NCBI GenBank assembly: GCA_964645775.1
Contig: CAZYBU010000016.1
Coordinates: forward strand, 1 to 64,000
Direction of reading: 5' to 3'
DNA: 64,000 nucleotides
DNA from: CAZYBU01 sp964645775
Lineage (GTDB): Bacteria > Spirochaetota > UBA4802 > UBA5550
Positions 1 through 8,444 of the stretch are shown piece by piece; position 1 is the first letter of the stretch, and the number at the start of each line of letters is the position of its first letter. A program made the position numbers and the translations under genes. The notes below the pieces were generated by a model. That model was not told the origin of the DNA and ran no database searches. It saw only the letters and a list, made by a program, of their open reading frames with translations.

Positions 1-64
1 GATGGGAATCGAACCCACGCTATCAGCTTGGAAGGCTGAAGTTCTACCATTGAACTACGCCCGC
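1..64 (-). tRNA. tRNA-Gly (anticodon TCC), 3' end cut by the window edge
   Basis: Read on the minus strand, the sequence starts with the acceptor strand GCGGGCG and a D-arm, then an anticodon arm with stem TCAGC/GCTGA and loop CTTCCAA (anticodon TCC, glycine), then a T-arm with TTCGATT. The 3' half of the acceptor stem and the discriminator base lie before position 1. The family call is firm from the anticodon and the conserved arm sequences. Confidence 0.93.
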
Positions 65-75
65 CTGATTGAACA

Positions 76-103
76 ACCCTATCGTCAGGCTCCTGCCTGT
101 CAA
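76..103 (-). promoter_or_regulatory. promoter of the tRNA-Gly gene
   Basis: On the minus strand a perfect -35 TTGACA (98-103) is followed after 16 bp by TAGGGT (76-81). The mature tRNA 5' end is 12 bp downstream of the -10 box, the right distance for a tRNA promoter. Confidence 0.6.
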
Positions 104-241
104 TAAAAAAGTCCGCATGCAGGAACAGCATCAGACCCTCTACTGACAGTATTAGTATATTTGCACAGTTTTGTAAATTTCATAATAAAAAATTAATTTG
201 GAAAAAACCATTTTTGATAATAAAATTTTTTCTAAAAACTC

Positions 242-270
242 TTGACGACTCTTCGGGAATAGTATATGTT
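242..270 (+). promoter_or_regulatory. candidate promoter of the porin-like gene
   Basis: TTGACG (242-247) and TATGTT (265-270) are separated by 17 bp in AT-rich DNA. This would give a leader of about 190 nt before the start at 471. The leader contains a perfect 7-bp hairpin, CCATGAT/ATCATGG, at 375-391. The rest of 104-470 shows no convincing gene. Confidence 0.4.
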
Positions 271-470
271 CAAAGGTATAGGCAGGATGGTGTATTCTTA
301 AAAACATTCATCCTGTATCGCGCACTTACTGCAATCCCAATACACCGGTTATTTTGCTCTGTCACTGCCGGAAACCATGATGGTATCATGGAACGTGTGT
401 GTTTCATATATACTATCGGGGTGCAGAAAAAGAGTTTTATTTACACACAAAACACTGATGAGGAGGATAT

Positions 471-1286
471 ATGAAGTACCTTAAGAGTTTACTTATTGCG
501 TCTGTCATCTTCCTGATGGCGGGCCAGGCCCTTATGGCTCAGGAGAACAAGCCTGAGAAGATAGGGCTCGATTTTGGTCTCTCGTACTGGACCAACTATT
601 ACTATCGAGGGATGGGTTTTTATGATACACAAGAAGATAAAAATATTGGTGTCTTCTTTCCCTGGATAGGCTATGGAGGTCTTGACAATTTCTACTTCTA
701 TCTTGGAGGAGAAGTTGCAGCTGAAGCCTTGGGCGATTATGAAGATCGAGGTTCTGGAAGCGATTGGTATGGAATAGATTTTATTGTAAGCTATTCTAAC
801 ACCGTTGCTGATGGCCTGATTACTCTCGGTGGTAGAGTTGGCTACTTCACTTATCCGGTATCATACAAGGAGAGTGAAGATCTTAAAGACTTCATTACGG
901 CCAGGTTTAAGATTGGGTTTAATGTTCTTCTTAATCCCACGCTTCAATATGACCATAACTTCTGGCTCGATAATGGAATTGAGCCTGAGGATCGAGTAAA
1001 AGATGGATATATCACCCTTTCTATTGGTCATTCATTTAGCATGACCAAGGCTACCAGTATAAACCTTGGTTTAAAGGGAAGCTTCTGGTGGGATGGACGT
1101 TCTGGAGAAGATATATTTGGTTTCAGTGATATGCTGGCATCAGTTGGATTCTCCGCTGCTGGACCTAAAGGTCTTTCCTTTAACGCCAGTATGAATCTCG
1201 GCTGGCAGGTTGATGATGATTTTGCGTGGCCTGCAAATGACGACTGGAAATGGTTCGCCAAGTTCGGTGTATCCTACTCCATATAG
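471..1286 (+). CDS. porin-like outer-membrane beta-barrel protein
   Basis: The 271-aa protein starts at an ATG just behind a strong AGGAGG ribosome binding site and has a classical signal peptide (residues 1-23, cleavage near ALMAQ). The mature part is rich in alternating aromatic and polar residues (SYWTNYYYRGMGF, FYFYLGGEV) and ends in an aromatic/hydrophobic strand, FGVSYSI, typical of outer-membrane barrels. The YRG motif near residue 45 and the length recall the TorF/Gcw_chp putative porins. The gene is monocistronic, with a hairpin just after the stop. Substrate is unknown. The barrel fold is a confident inference, the family assignment is tentative. Confidence 0.7.
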   Translation: MKYLKSLLIASVIFLMAGQALMAQENKPEKIGLDFGLSYWTNYYYRGMGFYDTQEDKNIGVFFPWIGYGGLDNFYFYLGGEVAAEALGDYEDRGSGSDWYGIDFIVSYSNTVADGLITLGGRVGYFTYPVSYKESEDLKDFITARFKIGFNVLLNPTLQYDHNFWLDNGIEPEDRVKDGYITLSIGHSFSMTKATSINLGLKGSFWWDGRSGEDIFGFSDMLASVGFSAAGPKGLSFNASMNLGWQVDDDFAWPANDDWKWFAKFGVSYSI

Positions 1287-1296
1287 CGAACAATCC

Positions 1297-1318
1297 GTGC
1301 CCCGCTTCGGCGGGGTAC
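1297..1318 (+). terminator. hairpin after the porin-like gene (terminator-like)
   Basis: A 9-bp stem (1297-1305 with 1310-1318) closes a TTCG tetraloop (1306-1309). It starts 10 bp after the stop codon. The following sequence is only weakly T-rich (GGTTCTTCGTT), so termination is likely but not certain. Confidence 0.55.
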
Positions 1319-1330
1319 GGTTCTTCGTTA

Positions 1331-1369
1331 ACCGGTGGAGATCAACCTTTAAGGTCGATCTCCACGGGT
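1331..1369 (+). other. second inverted repeat in the proV leader
   Basis: GTGGAGATC (1335-1343) pairs with GATCTCCAC (1357-1365). Further pairs lie inside (ACC with GGT) and outside (ACC with GGT), leaving a loop of about five bases. It stands between the porin gene and the betaine transporter operon and has no T-run. It may be part of the proV leader RNA or a processing site. Confidence 0.45.
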
Positions 1370-1494
1370 CAACGACCTGGTATTCTGAATTATTGCTCTC
1401 TCGGTTAAGAATCAGGGAAATTCAGGTTTTTTGCAGCGCAGGCCAGACCCTATGAAATGATAATAGAACCGTTTGTATCGGTATGGAGAATGGA

Positions 1495-2673
1495 ATGGCA
1501 AAGATCGAAGTAAAGGATGTGTACAAGATCTTCGGAAGCCACGCGGAAAAAGCCATAGAGTTTATGGAACAGGGGCTTTCGAAGACAGAGGTCCAGGAGA
1601 AGAGCGGTAATGTCGTGGGAGTCGCGGACGCCAGTTTCTCCGTGGAAGAGGGGGAGACCGTGGTTGTCATGGGTCTTTCCGGAAGCGGCAAATCGACTCT
1701 GCTCAGGTGCCTGAACCGTCTTATTGAACCGACGGCCGGTACCGTAACCATCGATGGAATCGACGTTACGGCCCTGAACCACAATGAACTCAGGGACTTT
1801 CGAAGAAAAAAATTCGGCATGGTTTTCCAGAGGTTCGCCCTTATGCCCCATAAAACCGTTCTGGAGAACGCCGGATTCGGCCTTGAGATACAGAAGTTAG
1901 AGGAGAAGCTCCGCAGGGAAAAGGCCATGGACGCCCTTGAGCTTGTCGGTCTTAAGGGATGGGAAAACAGCTACCCGGGCCAGCTTTCAGGTGGAATGCA
2001 GCAGAGAGTGGGCCTTGCCCGGGCCCTGGCCGTCGACCCGGATATCCTGCTCATGGATGAGGCCTTCAGCGCACTCGATCCACTTATCCGGACAGAGATG
2101 CAGGATGAACTCCTTGCCCTTGAGGACCAGGTTAACAAGACGATCATCTTTATCACGCACGACCTGGACGAGGCCCTGCGGATCGGTGACCGGATCGTCC
2201 TCATGAAGGACGGAAAAATCGTCCAGATTGGGACAACGGAAGAAATCCTGAAAAATCCGTCAACCAGGTACGTGGAACGTTTCGTTGAGAACGTTGATAT
2301 GACCAAGATTCTTACCGCATCTGACGTTATGGTCAAAGCGGCCCATATTACCCTCCCTAAAGACGGTCCCAGAACCGCCCTTCGACTTATGAGGGAAAAG
2401 GGTATATCAAGTATATTCGTCCTTGATAAGGGTAACCGTCTCAAAGGTCTTGTGACGGCCGAAGATGCCCAGCACGCCGTCGAGAAGGAAATTGACAGTG
2501 TTGATGATTTCATTGTTAAATATGAAGAGAATATTGTGAATCCCGATACCCCTTTGAAGGAGATATTGCCGACCATGATCGACATTGGCTGGCCTGTTGC
2601 TGTTGTCGATGAAGAGGGAATCTTTAAGGGAATGATCGTGCGTGGTTCTGTAATCGCGGGACTTTCGGAATAG
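1495..2673 (+). CDS. proV: glycine betaine/proline ABC transporter ATPase ProV
   Basis: ATPase subunit of the osmoprotectant importer. The 392-aa protein has a Walker A (GLSGSGKST, near residue 60), Q-loop, ABC signature LSGGM and Walker B ILLMDEAFSALDP, followed by a C-terminal CBS pair (about residues 270-390) as in E. coli ProV/OpuAA. The start was placed at 1495 because GGAG lies 6 bp upstream and the resulting N-terminus MAKIEVKDVYKIFG matches the family. An upstream ATG at 1483 lacks a ribosome binding site. The CBS domains are known in relatives as ionic strength sensors. First gene of proVWX. Confidence 0.95.
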   Translation: MAKIEVKDVYKIFGSHAEKAIEFMEQGLSKTEVQEKSGNVVGVADASFSVEEGETVVVMGLSGSGKSTLLRCLNRLIEPTAGTVTIDGIDVTALNHNELRDFRRKKFGMVFQRFALMPHKTVLENAGFGLEIQKLEEKLRREKAMDALELVGLKGWENSYPGQLSGGMQQRVGLARALAVDPDILLMDEAFSALDPLIRTEMQDELLALEDQVNKTIIFITHDLDEALRIGDRIVLMKDGKIVQIGTTEEILKNPSTRYVERFVENVDMTKILTASDVMVKAAHITLPKDGPRTALRLMREKGISSIFVLDKGNRLKGLVTAEDAQHAVEKEIDSVDDFIVKYEENIVNPDTPLKEILPTMIDIGWPVAVVDEEGIFKGMIVRGSVIAGLSE

Positions 2674-2689
2674 TGGAGAGTAATTTGAT

Positions 2690-3568
2690 ATGAAGATAGA
2701 ATTGTTGATTGGTGAAACTGTTGAAAAGGGGATAGAGTGGCTCTCTATCGCGGCTGAGCCGTTCTTTGATGCGGTTACTGTGGGTATTGAAGGCATGGTC
2801 CAGTCCTTCCAGGGACTCCTTATGCTGCCCCATCCATTTGTGCTTATGGTCCTGCTGGCTGTATTCGCCTATCTGCTTATGGCCCGTTTGCATGGAGTAT
2901 TTACTAAAGAGGGCTTCAAAGCTGGCAGGGGAATGATTCTCTTTACCCTTATAGGGTTTTTTCTGCTCTATGCCATGGGATTCTGGGAAGAGACCATGCA
3001 GACCCTGGCGCTGGTTATAGCTTCAGCCATAATAGCTCTTGTTATTGGAATTCCCCTCGGTATTCTGGCTGCCAAGAACGACACGGCCGAAGGTATTATT
3101 CGACCCGTTCTCGATTTTATGCAGACCATGCCGGCATTCGTGTATCTTATACCTGCGATTCTGTTTTTCAGCGTGGGTAACGTGCCGGGCGTTGTCGCGA
3201 CCGTGGTTTTTTCCCTTCCGCCGGCTGTTCGTTTGACCAATCTGGGTATACGAAACGTCCAGGAGGACGTGATCGAAGCCTCTCACGCCTTCGGTTGCAC
3301 GGATAAGCAACTTCTTTATAAGGTGCAGATTCCTCTCGCCATGCCGACCATACTTGCGGGAGTCAACCAGGTGATCATGCTCGCCCTCTCCATGGTAGTT
3401 ATCGCCTCCATGGTCGGTGCCGCCGGTCTGGGCGAGAAGGTTTATAAAGGGATTCTCACGGCCAATGTAGGTCTCGGTTTCGAGGCAGGAGTGGGGATTG
3501 TTATTGTCGCAATTTTTCTGGATCGCCTCACGCAATCCCTGGGTAAATCCAGGCGTGATGTGTCATGA
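2690..3568 (+). CDS. proW: glycine betaine/proline ABC transporter permease ProW
   Basis: 292-aa inner-membrane permease of the betaine importer. Several hydrophobic segments are visible (from about residue 45 on), and the EAA-type cytoplasmic loop that contacts the ATPase is present around residue 200 (EASHAFGCTDKQLLYKVQIP). An extended N-terminus before the first membrane segment is usual for ProW. It follows proV by 16 bp with GGAGAG upstream of the ATG, so the genes are co-transcribed. Confidence 0.95.
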   Translation: MKIELLIGETVEKGIEWLSIAAEPFFDAVTVGIEGMVQSFQGLLMLPHPFVLMVLLAVFAYLLMARLHGVFTKEGFKAGRGMILFTLIGFFLLYAMGFWEETMQTLALVIASAIIALVIGIPLGILAAKNDTAEGIIRPVLDFMQTMPAFVYLIPAILFFSVGNVPGVVATVVFSLPPAVRLTNLGIRNVQEDVIEASHAFGCTDKQLLYKVQIPLAMPTILAGVNQVIMLALSMVVIASMVGAAGLGEKVYKGILTANVGLGFEAGVGIVIVAIFLDRLTQSLGKSRRDVS

Positions 3569-3604
3569 AAAAACTGATTTTGCCTATACTTTAAGGAGGT
3601 ATAT

Positions 3605-4465
3605 ATGAGACTTAAGAAGCTCTTAGCTGTTCTGGTTATCGCAACCGTGGCGTTCGCCTTTGCCGGCATCGGTTGTAAAGTAGGAGAAGACAAGGACGGT
3701 GAAAAAAAGGAAGTTACCATTCTCTACCCTAACTGGGCAGAGGGTATAGCTCTTACCCACCTTGCCAAGGTGGCAATGGAAGACAATGGATACGATGTAA
3801 CCATTAAGCCTATCGAACCGGGTCCCATCTACGCGTCTCTGGCCAAAGGTGACGCTGATCTCTTTCTGGATGCCTGGTTGCCCCATACTCATAAGTCCTA
3901 CTGGGAGAAGTATGGGAACAAGATCGATAAACTGGGCGAGTCCTTTAGCGGCGGAACCACGGGACTTGTTGTTCCGGCCTATGTTGAGGAAGAGACAATT
4001 ACTGACCTGAAAGCCGCCAAGGATAAGTACAATGGCAAGATTATCGGTATCGGCAGTGGAGCCGGTATCCACGGGAATACCGAGAAAGCCATTGAAGCTT
4101 ATGATCTTCCCTACAAGCAGATCACTTCAAGCGGTCCTGCTATGATTGCTGCTCTTGAAAAGTCCTATAACAAGAAGGAGCCGATCATTATTACCGGGTG
4201 GAAGCCTCATTTCAAGTGGGCCAAGTACGATCTGAAATACCTTAAGGATCCGAAAGGTGTCTTTCCCAAGGATGTAATGGCTATTCTGGCCCGGAAAGGA
4301 TTTGATGAGGATTTTCCGGAAGTAACCGCTTTTATGGGCGGCTTTAACTTCAAGGAAAAGGATCTTTACGATCTCATGGAGACTGTTAAAAATGCGGATG
4401 ATCCCCTTGTCGGTGCCGAGAAGTGGTACAAAGAGAATAAGGATATGATTCAGGCTATGTGGTAA
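3605..4465 (+). CDS. proX: glycine betaine/proline-binding lipoprotein (ProX/OpuAC family)
   Basis: Periplasmic ligand-binding subunit of the transporter encoded just upstream. The 286-aa precursor has a lipoprotein signal with lipobox FAGIGC (Cys near residue 24). The binding fold shows OpuAC features such as LYPNWAEGIAL near the N-terminus and repeated tryptophans (DAWLPHTHKSYW, TGWKPHFKW) of the kind that form the aromatic box for quaternary amines. AAGGAGG precedes the ATG. The lipid anchor is more usual for Gram-positives but fits a spirochaete-like envelope. Confidence 0.93.
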   Translation: MRLKKLLAVLVIATVAFAFAGIGCKVGEDKDGEKKEVTILYPNWAEGIALTHLAKVAMEDNGYDVTIKPIEPGPIYASLAKGDADLFLDAWLPHTHKSYWEKYGNKIDKLGESFSGGTTGLVVPAYVEEETITDLKAAKDKYNGKIIGIGSGAGIHGNTEKAIEAYDLPYKQITSSGPAMIAALEKSYNKKEPIIITGWKPHFKWAKYDLKYLKDPKGVFPKDVMAILARKGFDEDFPEVTAFMGGFNFKEKDLYDLMETVKNADDPLVGAEKWYKENKDMIQAMW

Positions 4466-4500
4466 ACCTCTGTTTACTTGATTATTCTGTTTCTTTAAGA

Positions 4501-4528
4501 GGGTGACCGTAACGGGTCGCCCTTTTTT
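4501..4528 (+). terminator. rho-independent terminator of proVWX
   Basis: An 8-bp stem (GGGTGACC, 4501-4508, with GGTCGCCC, 4515-4522) is followed directly by six T residues and a further T-rich tract. Confidence 0.9.
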
Positions 4529-4574
4529 GTTTTTCATAGAATTGACACTGAACATTATAAATTCCGGTGGTACC

Positions 4575-4584
4575 GATAACTATC
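4575..4584 (+). repeat. iterated motif GATAACTATC, copy 1 (intergenic)
   Basis: Exact 10-mer preceded by TACC, in the gap between the proVWX terminator and the gene at 4673. It shows that the motif is not restricted to coding sequence. Other exact copies: 5018-5027 and 6951-6960 in the same orientation; 8497-8506, 10240-10249, 13187-13196, 13459-13468, 31513-31522, 31711-31720, 36894-36903 and 49739-49748 in the opposite orientation. Confidence 0.85.
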
Positions 4585-4672
4585 CACTCCCCCGCGTTAT
4601 CATAGCCTGATCCAAATTTTTTTTTCAAAAATAACCCTCCCAACGTGTACCTGATAGAACAGGAGGTTTGAC

Positions 4673-5119
4673 ATGATAGAAACAACAGTAAATTTGAAAG
4701 CAGGGACACTTCTATTGCTTGGGAAGGGTTCCGCTCGAGCAGGAGTGGCACGGAATCACCTGATTGGAATGGTTGTTCAGGCAAGAATGATGCAGAACAA
4801 GGAAGACGTTTCATCATTCAGGAGAATCCGGTATCAGGAAAGAAATAAAAATGCGGTGTGGAAATGTTTTCATCTTCGTCTGTCAGAGAGAGATTACGAG
4901 CTGATGCAGGATGTTCGGAAGGTCTATAAGATGTCAGTATCCCGCTTTATTGCCTTAGCTGTTGAATCCCATCTGGATATAATCATACAGAAAATTAGAA
5001 AAAAGCTATTGGGTCCCGATAACTATCCAATCTCATGTTATTCATTCAGCGGGTATGAAAACATGCATGGAGAGATTGTATGGAGACTTCATTGGGGAGT
5101 TCCGGAAGCGATGCCGTAG
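4673..5119 (+). CDS. hypothetical protein with RHH-like segment upstream of mraZ
   Basis: 148-aa protein that I do not recognise as a named family. AGGAGG sits just upstream of the ATG, supporting expression. The middle part (about residues 60-105) has the rhythm of a ribbon-helix-helix DNA-binding unit: a short strand (KCFHLRLSE), a helix (RDYELMQDVRKVYK) and a second helix after SVSRFIALAVESHL. That would make it a small transcription factor or an antitoxin-like protein, but this is inference from pattern. Its 3' part contains one copy of the iterated GATAACTATC motif (5018-5027), read as D-N-Y. It is not obviously part of the division operon because an mraZ promoter follows. Confidence 0.55.
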   Translation: MIETTVNLKAGTLLLLGKGSARAGVARNHLIGMVVQARMMQNKEDVSSFRRIRYQERNKNAVWKCFHLRLSERDYELMQDVRKVYKMSVSRFIALAVESHLDIIIQKIRKKLLGPDNYPISCYSFSGYENMHGEIVWRLHWGVPEAMP

Positions 5120-5174
5120 TATAAAATTTAGTTTATATAAAAATTACAATTGTTTAATAAAATGTGTTTTACCC

Positions 5175-5218
5175 TTGACAATTATGTCTCATGGGGGTAA
5201 AAGTGGGGAATTGTGGGG
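5175..5218 (+). promoter_or_regulatory. mraZ promoter with MraZ-box repeats
   Basis: TTGACA (5175-5180) and TAAAAG (5198-5203) are spaced by 17 bp. Three TGGGG units start at 5192, 5204 and 5214, the last two exactly 10 bp apart, which is the pattern bound by MraZ upstream of its own gene in other bacteria. They overlap the -10 and start region, so autorepression of the division cluster is expected. Confidence 0.75.
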
Positions 5219-5260
5219 AGTGGTGTTATAAATCTGTAGGGTTTGGGGATAACAGAAGCA

Positions 5261-5698
5261 ATGTTTATGGGGGAGTACTCTCCGACGCTTGATGAGAAAG
5301 GACGCGTAGCACTTCCTTCACGTCTACGCAGGGCTTTCGGAGAAGACGCTCTGATCAACCGGTTAATCATTACCCACGGGTTTGACAAATGCATAATGGC
5401 CTTCCGGGAACCAGACTGGAAGGATTTTGTGGAAAACCGGCTTATTCGCCTGGAGCAGGGAGATCCGAAGAACCGCAGGCGTGTGCGATTTCTTCTGGGA
5501 GGCTCCTATGAAAGCGAGCTGGATCGCCAGGGGCGAATGATGATCCCCTCCTATCTGAAGGATTATGCCGGCATAACAAAAGATCTTACCATACTGGGGC
5601 TGTATAACAGGATAGAAATATGGGCCCGGGAAATATATGAGGAGTATAAGCCGGCAGGGGAAGAGCTGGACCTCTTTTCCGCAGATCTCGGCTTCTAG
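5261..5698 (+). CDS. mraZ: transcriptional regulator MraZ
   Basis: First gene of the dcw cluster. The 145-aa protein has two AbrB-like SpoVT/MraZ repeats: residues 1-60 with MFMGEYSPTLDEKGRVALP and residues 70-125 with the matching ESELDRQGRMMIPSYLKDYA. Known MraZ proteins form rings that bind TGGGN repeats in their own promoter, and such repeats are present here. The start at 5261 gives the family-typical N-terminus. A TTG at 5243 would add six residues and cannot be excluded, since neither start has an ideal ribosome binding site. Confidence 0.93.
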   Translation: MFMGEYSPTLDEKGRVALPSRLRRAFGEDALINRLIITHGFDKCIMAFREPDWKDFVENRLIRLEQGDPKNRRRVRFLLGGSYESELDRQGRMMIPSYLKDYAGITKDLTILGLYNRIEIWAREIYEEYKPAGEELDLFSADLGF

Positions 5699-5708
5699 GC
5701 AGGATGCA

Positions 5709-6683
5709 ATGCGACATAATGTCCATAAACCTGTTCTTTTCAGGGAGATTATGCAACTGGTCGATGATTCAAAAAATGCGGCGAAAGGTCTCATGATAGA
5801 TGCGACTCTGGGAGAAGGAGGGCATTCCCTTCTCATGCTTCAGAGGTATCCCGCCCTTAAGATAGTCGCTTTTGAACGTGATCCGGTTATACTGGAACAT
5901 GCCCGCGAAAATTTTAAGAATTTTGGAGATCGTTTCCAGTCTTTCAATGATAACTTTTCTTCTATTCCTGAATGGCTGGAGGAGAACAGCATCCGGCCCG
6001 ATTATCTACTCTTCGATTTTGGCATTTCATCCTTCCATCTTGAGGAAAGCCAGAGGGGGTTCTCCTTTGCCAGGGATGAAATACTGGATATGAGACTCGA
6101 TCCGGATCTGAAGGAGAGTGCCAGCAGGATCATAAACACGTATAAAGAAAAAGATCTTGCGGATATTATCTTTTTTTACGGTGAAGAGCGCTGGTCTCGA
6201 AGAATTGCCCGCAGGCTTGTGGCTGAAAGAGATAAAGAACCGATTGAAAGAACCTCCCGGCTCGCTGAGATTGTCCTTATGGCAATCCCGAAGAAGTACC
6301 ATGTCCGGAATATCCATCCTGCTACGAGAACATTTCAGGCATTCAGGATCAAGGTCAACATGGAACTTGAAGCCATTAAAGTGACTCTGGATGCTATTCC
6401 TGATTATTTCCAGGAAGGTGCTCGAATAATGGCCATATCCTTTCATTCGCTGGAGGATAGAATTGTAAAAGATCGCTTCCGCAGATGGTCGAAAGGTTGT
6501 CGTTGTCATCTGGAGCTGAAGGATTGTAGTTGTGATGATGAGCCCTTTGTGCGGCTGCTTAATCGAAAACCGATTATGGCATCCGAAGAGGAAAAACACG
6601 AAAATAGCCGGGCCCGAAGCGCACGTCTCAGAGCGTGTGAAGTTATCAGGATACCCGCGGGAGGTGGAGTATCCGGTACGTAG
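5709..6683 (+). CDS. rsmH: 16S rRNA (cytosine1402-N4)-methyltransferase RsmH (MraW)
   Basis: SAM-dependent methyltransferase acting on 16S rRNA C1402. The 324-aa protein starts with MRHNVHKPVLFREIM, has the SAM-binding motif DATLGEGGHS (near residue 35), the family motifs LLFDFGISSFHLEE and RGFSFARDEILDMR, and NIHPATRTFQAFRIKVN near residue 210. The start at 5709 has AGG a few bases upstream and fits the family; earlier in-frame ATGs lie inside mraZ. It begins 10 bp after mraZ. Confidence 0.95.
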   Translation: MRHNVHKPVLFREIMQLVDDSKNAAKGLMIDATLGEGGHSLLMLQRYPALKIVAFERDPVILEHARENFKNFGDRFQSFNDNFSSIPEWLEENSIRPDYLLFDFGISSFHLEESQRGFSFARDEILDMRLDPDLKESASRIINTYKEKDLADIIFFYGEERWSRRIARRLVAERDKEPIERTSRLAEIVLMAIPKKYHVRNIHPATRTFQAFRIKVNMELEAIKVTLDAIPDYFQEGARIMAISFHSLEDRIVKDRFRRWSKGCRCHLELKDCSCDDEPFVRLLNRKPIMASEEEKHENSRARSARLRACEVIRIPAGGGVSGT

Positions 6684-6688
6684 CTGTA

Positions 6689-6955
6689 GTGTTTTCTGTC
6701 TGCCTTTTTGTGACACTTTACGTGTGGCAGAATGTTGAGGTCGTCAAAACGAAGATGGAATACAGGGAATTGTATAGGAATGAGAAAGAGCTTATCCAGG
6801 AGAATGATCGTCTCAGGTATGAAATCGAAACTATGCGTACCTTTAACCGGGTGGCTGAATATGCCAGAGAACATGATCTTGTAAAAATAACTCCTGCACG
6901 TTTCACAGTGCTTGTTGCTGATGAGAAGAAGGATGATGCACATAAGGACCGATAA
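6689..6955 (+). CDS. ftsL: FtsL-like bitopic division protein
   Basis: 88-aa protein in the classical ftsL position, between rsmH and the mur genes. It has a short cytoplasmic end, one membrane segment (FSVCLFVTLYVW) and a coiled-coil region of about 40 residues (KTKMEYRELYRNEKELIQENDRLRYEIE), the FtsL architecture. Sequence identity in this family is always low, so the call rests on position and topology. The first in-frame start is GTG 6689, whereas the best ribosome binding site (GGGAGG, 6659-6664) lies further upstream, so the exact start is uncertain. The stop overlaps murE and falls inside an iterated GATAACTATC copy. Confidence 0.65.
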   Translation: MFSVCLFVTLYVWQNVEVVKTKMEYRELYRNEKELIQENDRLRYEIETMRTFNRVAEYAREHDLVKITPARFTVLVADEKKDDAHKDR

Positions 6956-8444
6956 CTATCGCCTCAGTTACTATATCCAGGAAGCAGGTTTGATGCTTCT
7001 CGGGGGGGATAGTGACCCGGAAGTCAGGGATATTGTATATGATTCCAGGAAAGCGGTTGAAGGTAGTCTCTTCGTCGCGATAAAGGGAATGACGGCTGAT
7101 GGGCATAACTATATAAAAGATGCCTGTAATCGCGGGTGCAGGATGGTAGTGGTTTCGCGGGATCGTGTGAATGAATATATGTTCCTGCTTGAAGAAGGAG
7201 TGACTCTTCTGGCGTCGGATAATACTCGAAGGGTGCTGTCTCTTATGTCTGCAATATTTTTTAATTATCCATCACGGAGACTCGATGTCATTGGTGTCAC
7301 GGGTACCAATGGCAAGACCTCTATTACGTATATGCTGGAATCAATCATGAAAATGGGAGGAAAAGTGCCCGGGGTCGTCGGGACCGTCAATTATCGGTGG
7401 AAAAAACTTGAGAAGCCTGCTCCCAATACTACCCCTGAATCCAGGGAGCTCCATGGACTCTTGTCTGAGATGCTGGAGGATGGAGTTGATACTGTCATCA
7501 TGGAGGTATCCTCCCACGCCCTGGCCCTGAACAGGGTGGATGATATTGACTTTGATATTGGCGTATTTACCAACCTTACAGGAGATCACCTCGATTTTCA
7601 CAATGATATGGAGGACTATTATTACGCAAAAGCGAGGCTTTTCGACCTTGTTGCAAAATCAGGGGGCTGGGCTGTCATTAATGGAGATGATGAATATGGC
7701 CGGCGACTCCTTGAGAGTGCGGATAAACAGGGTTTCAGGGTTATAAGTTTTGGTGAGGGTAAAGATAGACACATACGGCCCCAGGAGGGTTCTATCCGCA
7801 ACAGGATGGAAGGTCTTCAATATACAATCTGTTTTGGACAGGATTGTCATGAGCTTTCATTAAATGTGGCGGGTCGATTTCATGTCCTGAACAGTCTTGC
7901 TGCTGCCTCGGCGGCAGATCGATTGGGAATCGATCATAATCATATTGTTGAAGGACTTGAAGCGCTGAGAAGAGTTCCGGGCCGTTTCGATCTGGTTAAA
8001 GGTCAGGGTGGATATGGTGTCATAGTTGATTATGCCCATACAGGTGATGCGCTTCAAAAGCTTCTCGAATCAGCAACGGAATTGGAACATAACAGAGTGA
8101 TAACTGTTTTTGGATGCGGGGGGGATCGGGATAAATTGAAACGTCCTGTTATGGGCAGGATTGCGGGAGGGCTGTCGGACATGGCCATAGTAACAAGTGA
8201 TAACCCGCGAACAGAGGAGCCTGATGCAATTATCGCTGATATTCTGGAAGGCATGGCAGGTATTGCGTATGTAATTGAACCGGATCGGGAGAAAGCCATC
8301 GAGAAGGCGATCAGTGAAGCGGAAGAAGGAGATATCATAGTTATCGCCGGTAAAGGACATGAGGATTATCAGATTCTGGGACGAGAAAAGATACACTTTG
8401 ACGACAGAGAGATCGCGCTAAAATACATGGAGCGGAAGGGATGA
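6936..8444 (+). CDS. murE: UDP-MurNAc-tripeptide synthetase MurE
   Basis: Cytoplasmic ligase adding the third amino acid to UDP-MurNAc-L-Ala-D-Glu. The 502-aa protein has the Mur ligase P-loop GVTGTNGKTS (near residue 115), the central-domain motif NTTPES and HALALNRV, and the C-terminal DNPRTEEP motif. DNPR is the signature of meso-diaminopimelate-adding MurE, so the peptidoglycan is predicted to contain mDAP. Starts at 6933 and 6936 are both possible; 6936 gives a better spacing to AAGAAGG. The gene overlaps ftsL by 20 bp. ftsI, which commonly stands between ftsL and murE, is absent. Confidence 0.94.
   Translation: MHIRTDNYRLSYYIQEAGLMLLGGDSDPEVRDIVYDSRKAVEGSLFVAIKGMTADGHNYIKDACNRGCRMVVVSRDRVNEYMFLLEEGVTLLASDNTRRVLSLMSAIFFNYPSRRLDVIGVTGTNGKTSITYMLESIMKMGGKVPGVVGTVNYRWKKLEKPAPNTTPESRELHGLLSEMLEDGVDTVIMEVSSHALALNRVDDIDFDIGVFTNLTGDHLDFHNDMEDYYYAKARLFDLVAKSGGWAVINGDDEYGRRLLESADKQGFRVISFGEGKDRHIRPQEGSIRNRMEGLQYTICFGQDCHELSLNVAGRFHVLNSLAAASAADRLGIDHNHIVEGLEALRRVPGRFDLVKGQGGYGVIVDYAHTGDALQKLLESATELEHNRVITVFGCGGDRDKLKRPVMGRIAGGLSDMAIVTSDNPRTEEPDAIIADILEGMAGIAYVIEPDREKAIEKAISEAEEGDIIVIAGKGHEDYQILGREKIHFDDREIALKYMERKG

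Noticed and set aside
214..474. 86-codon frame upstream of the porin-like gene
   Set aside because: It starts in an AT-rich promoter region without a ribosome binding site, has a non-natural composition and runs into the real start at 471.
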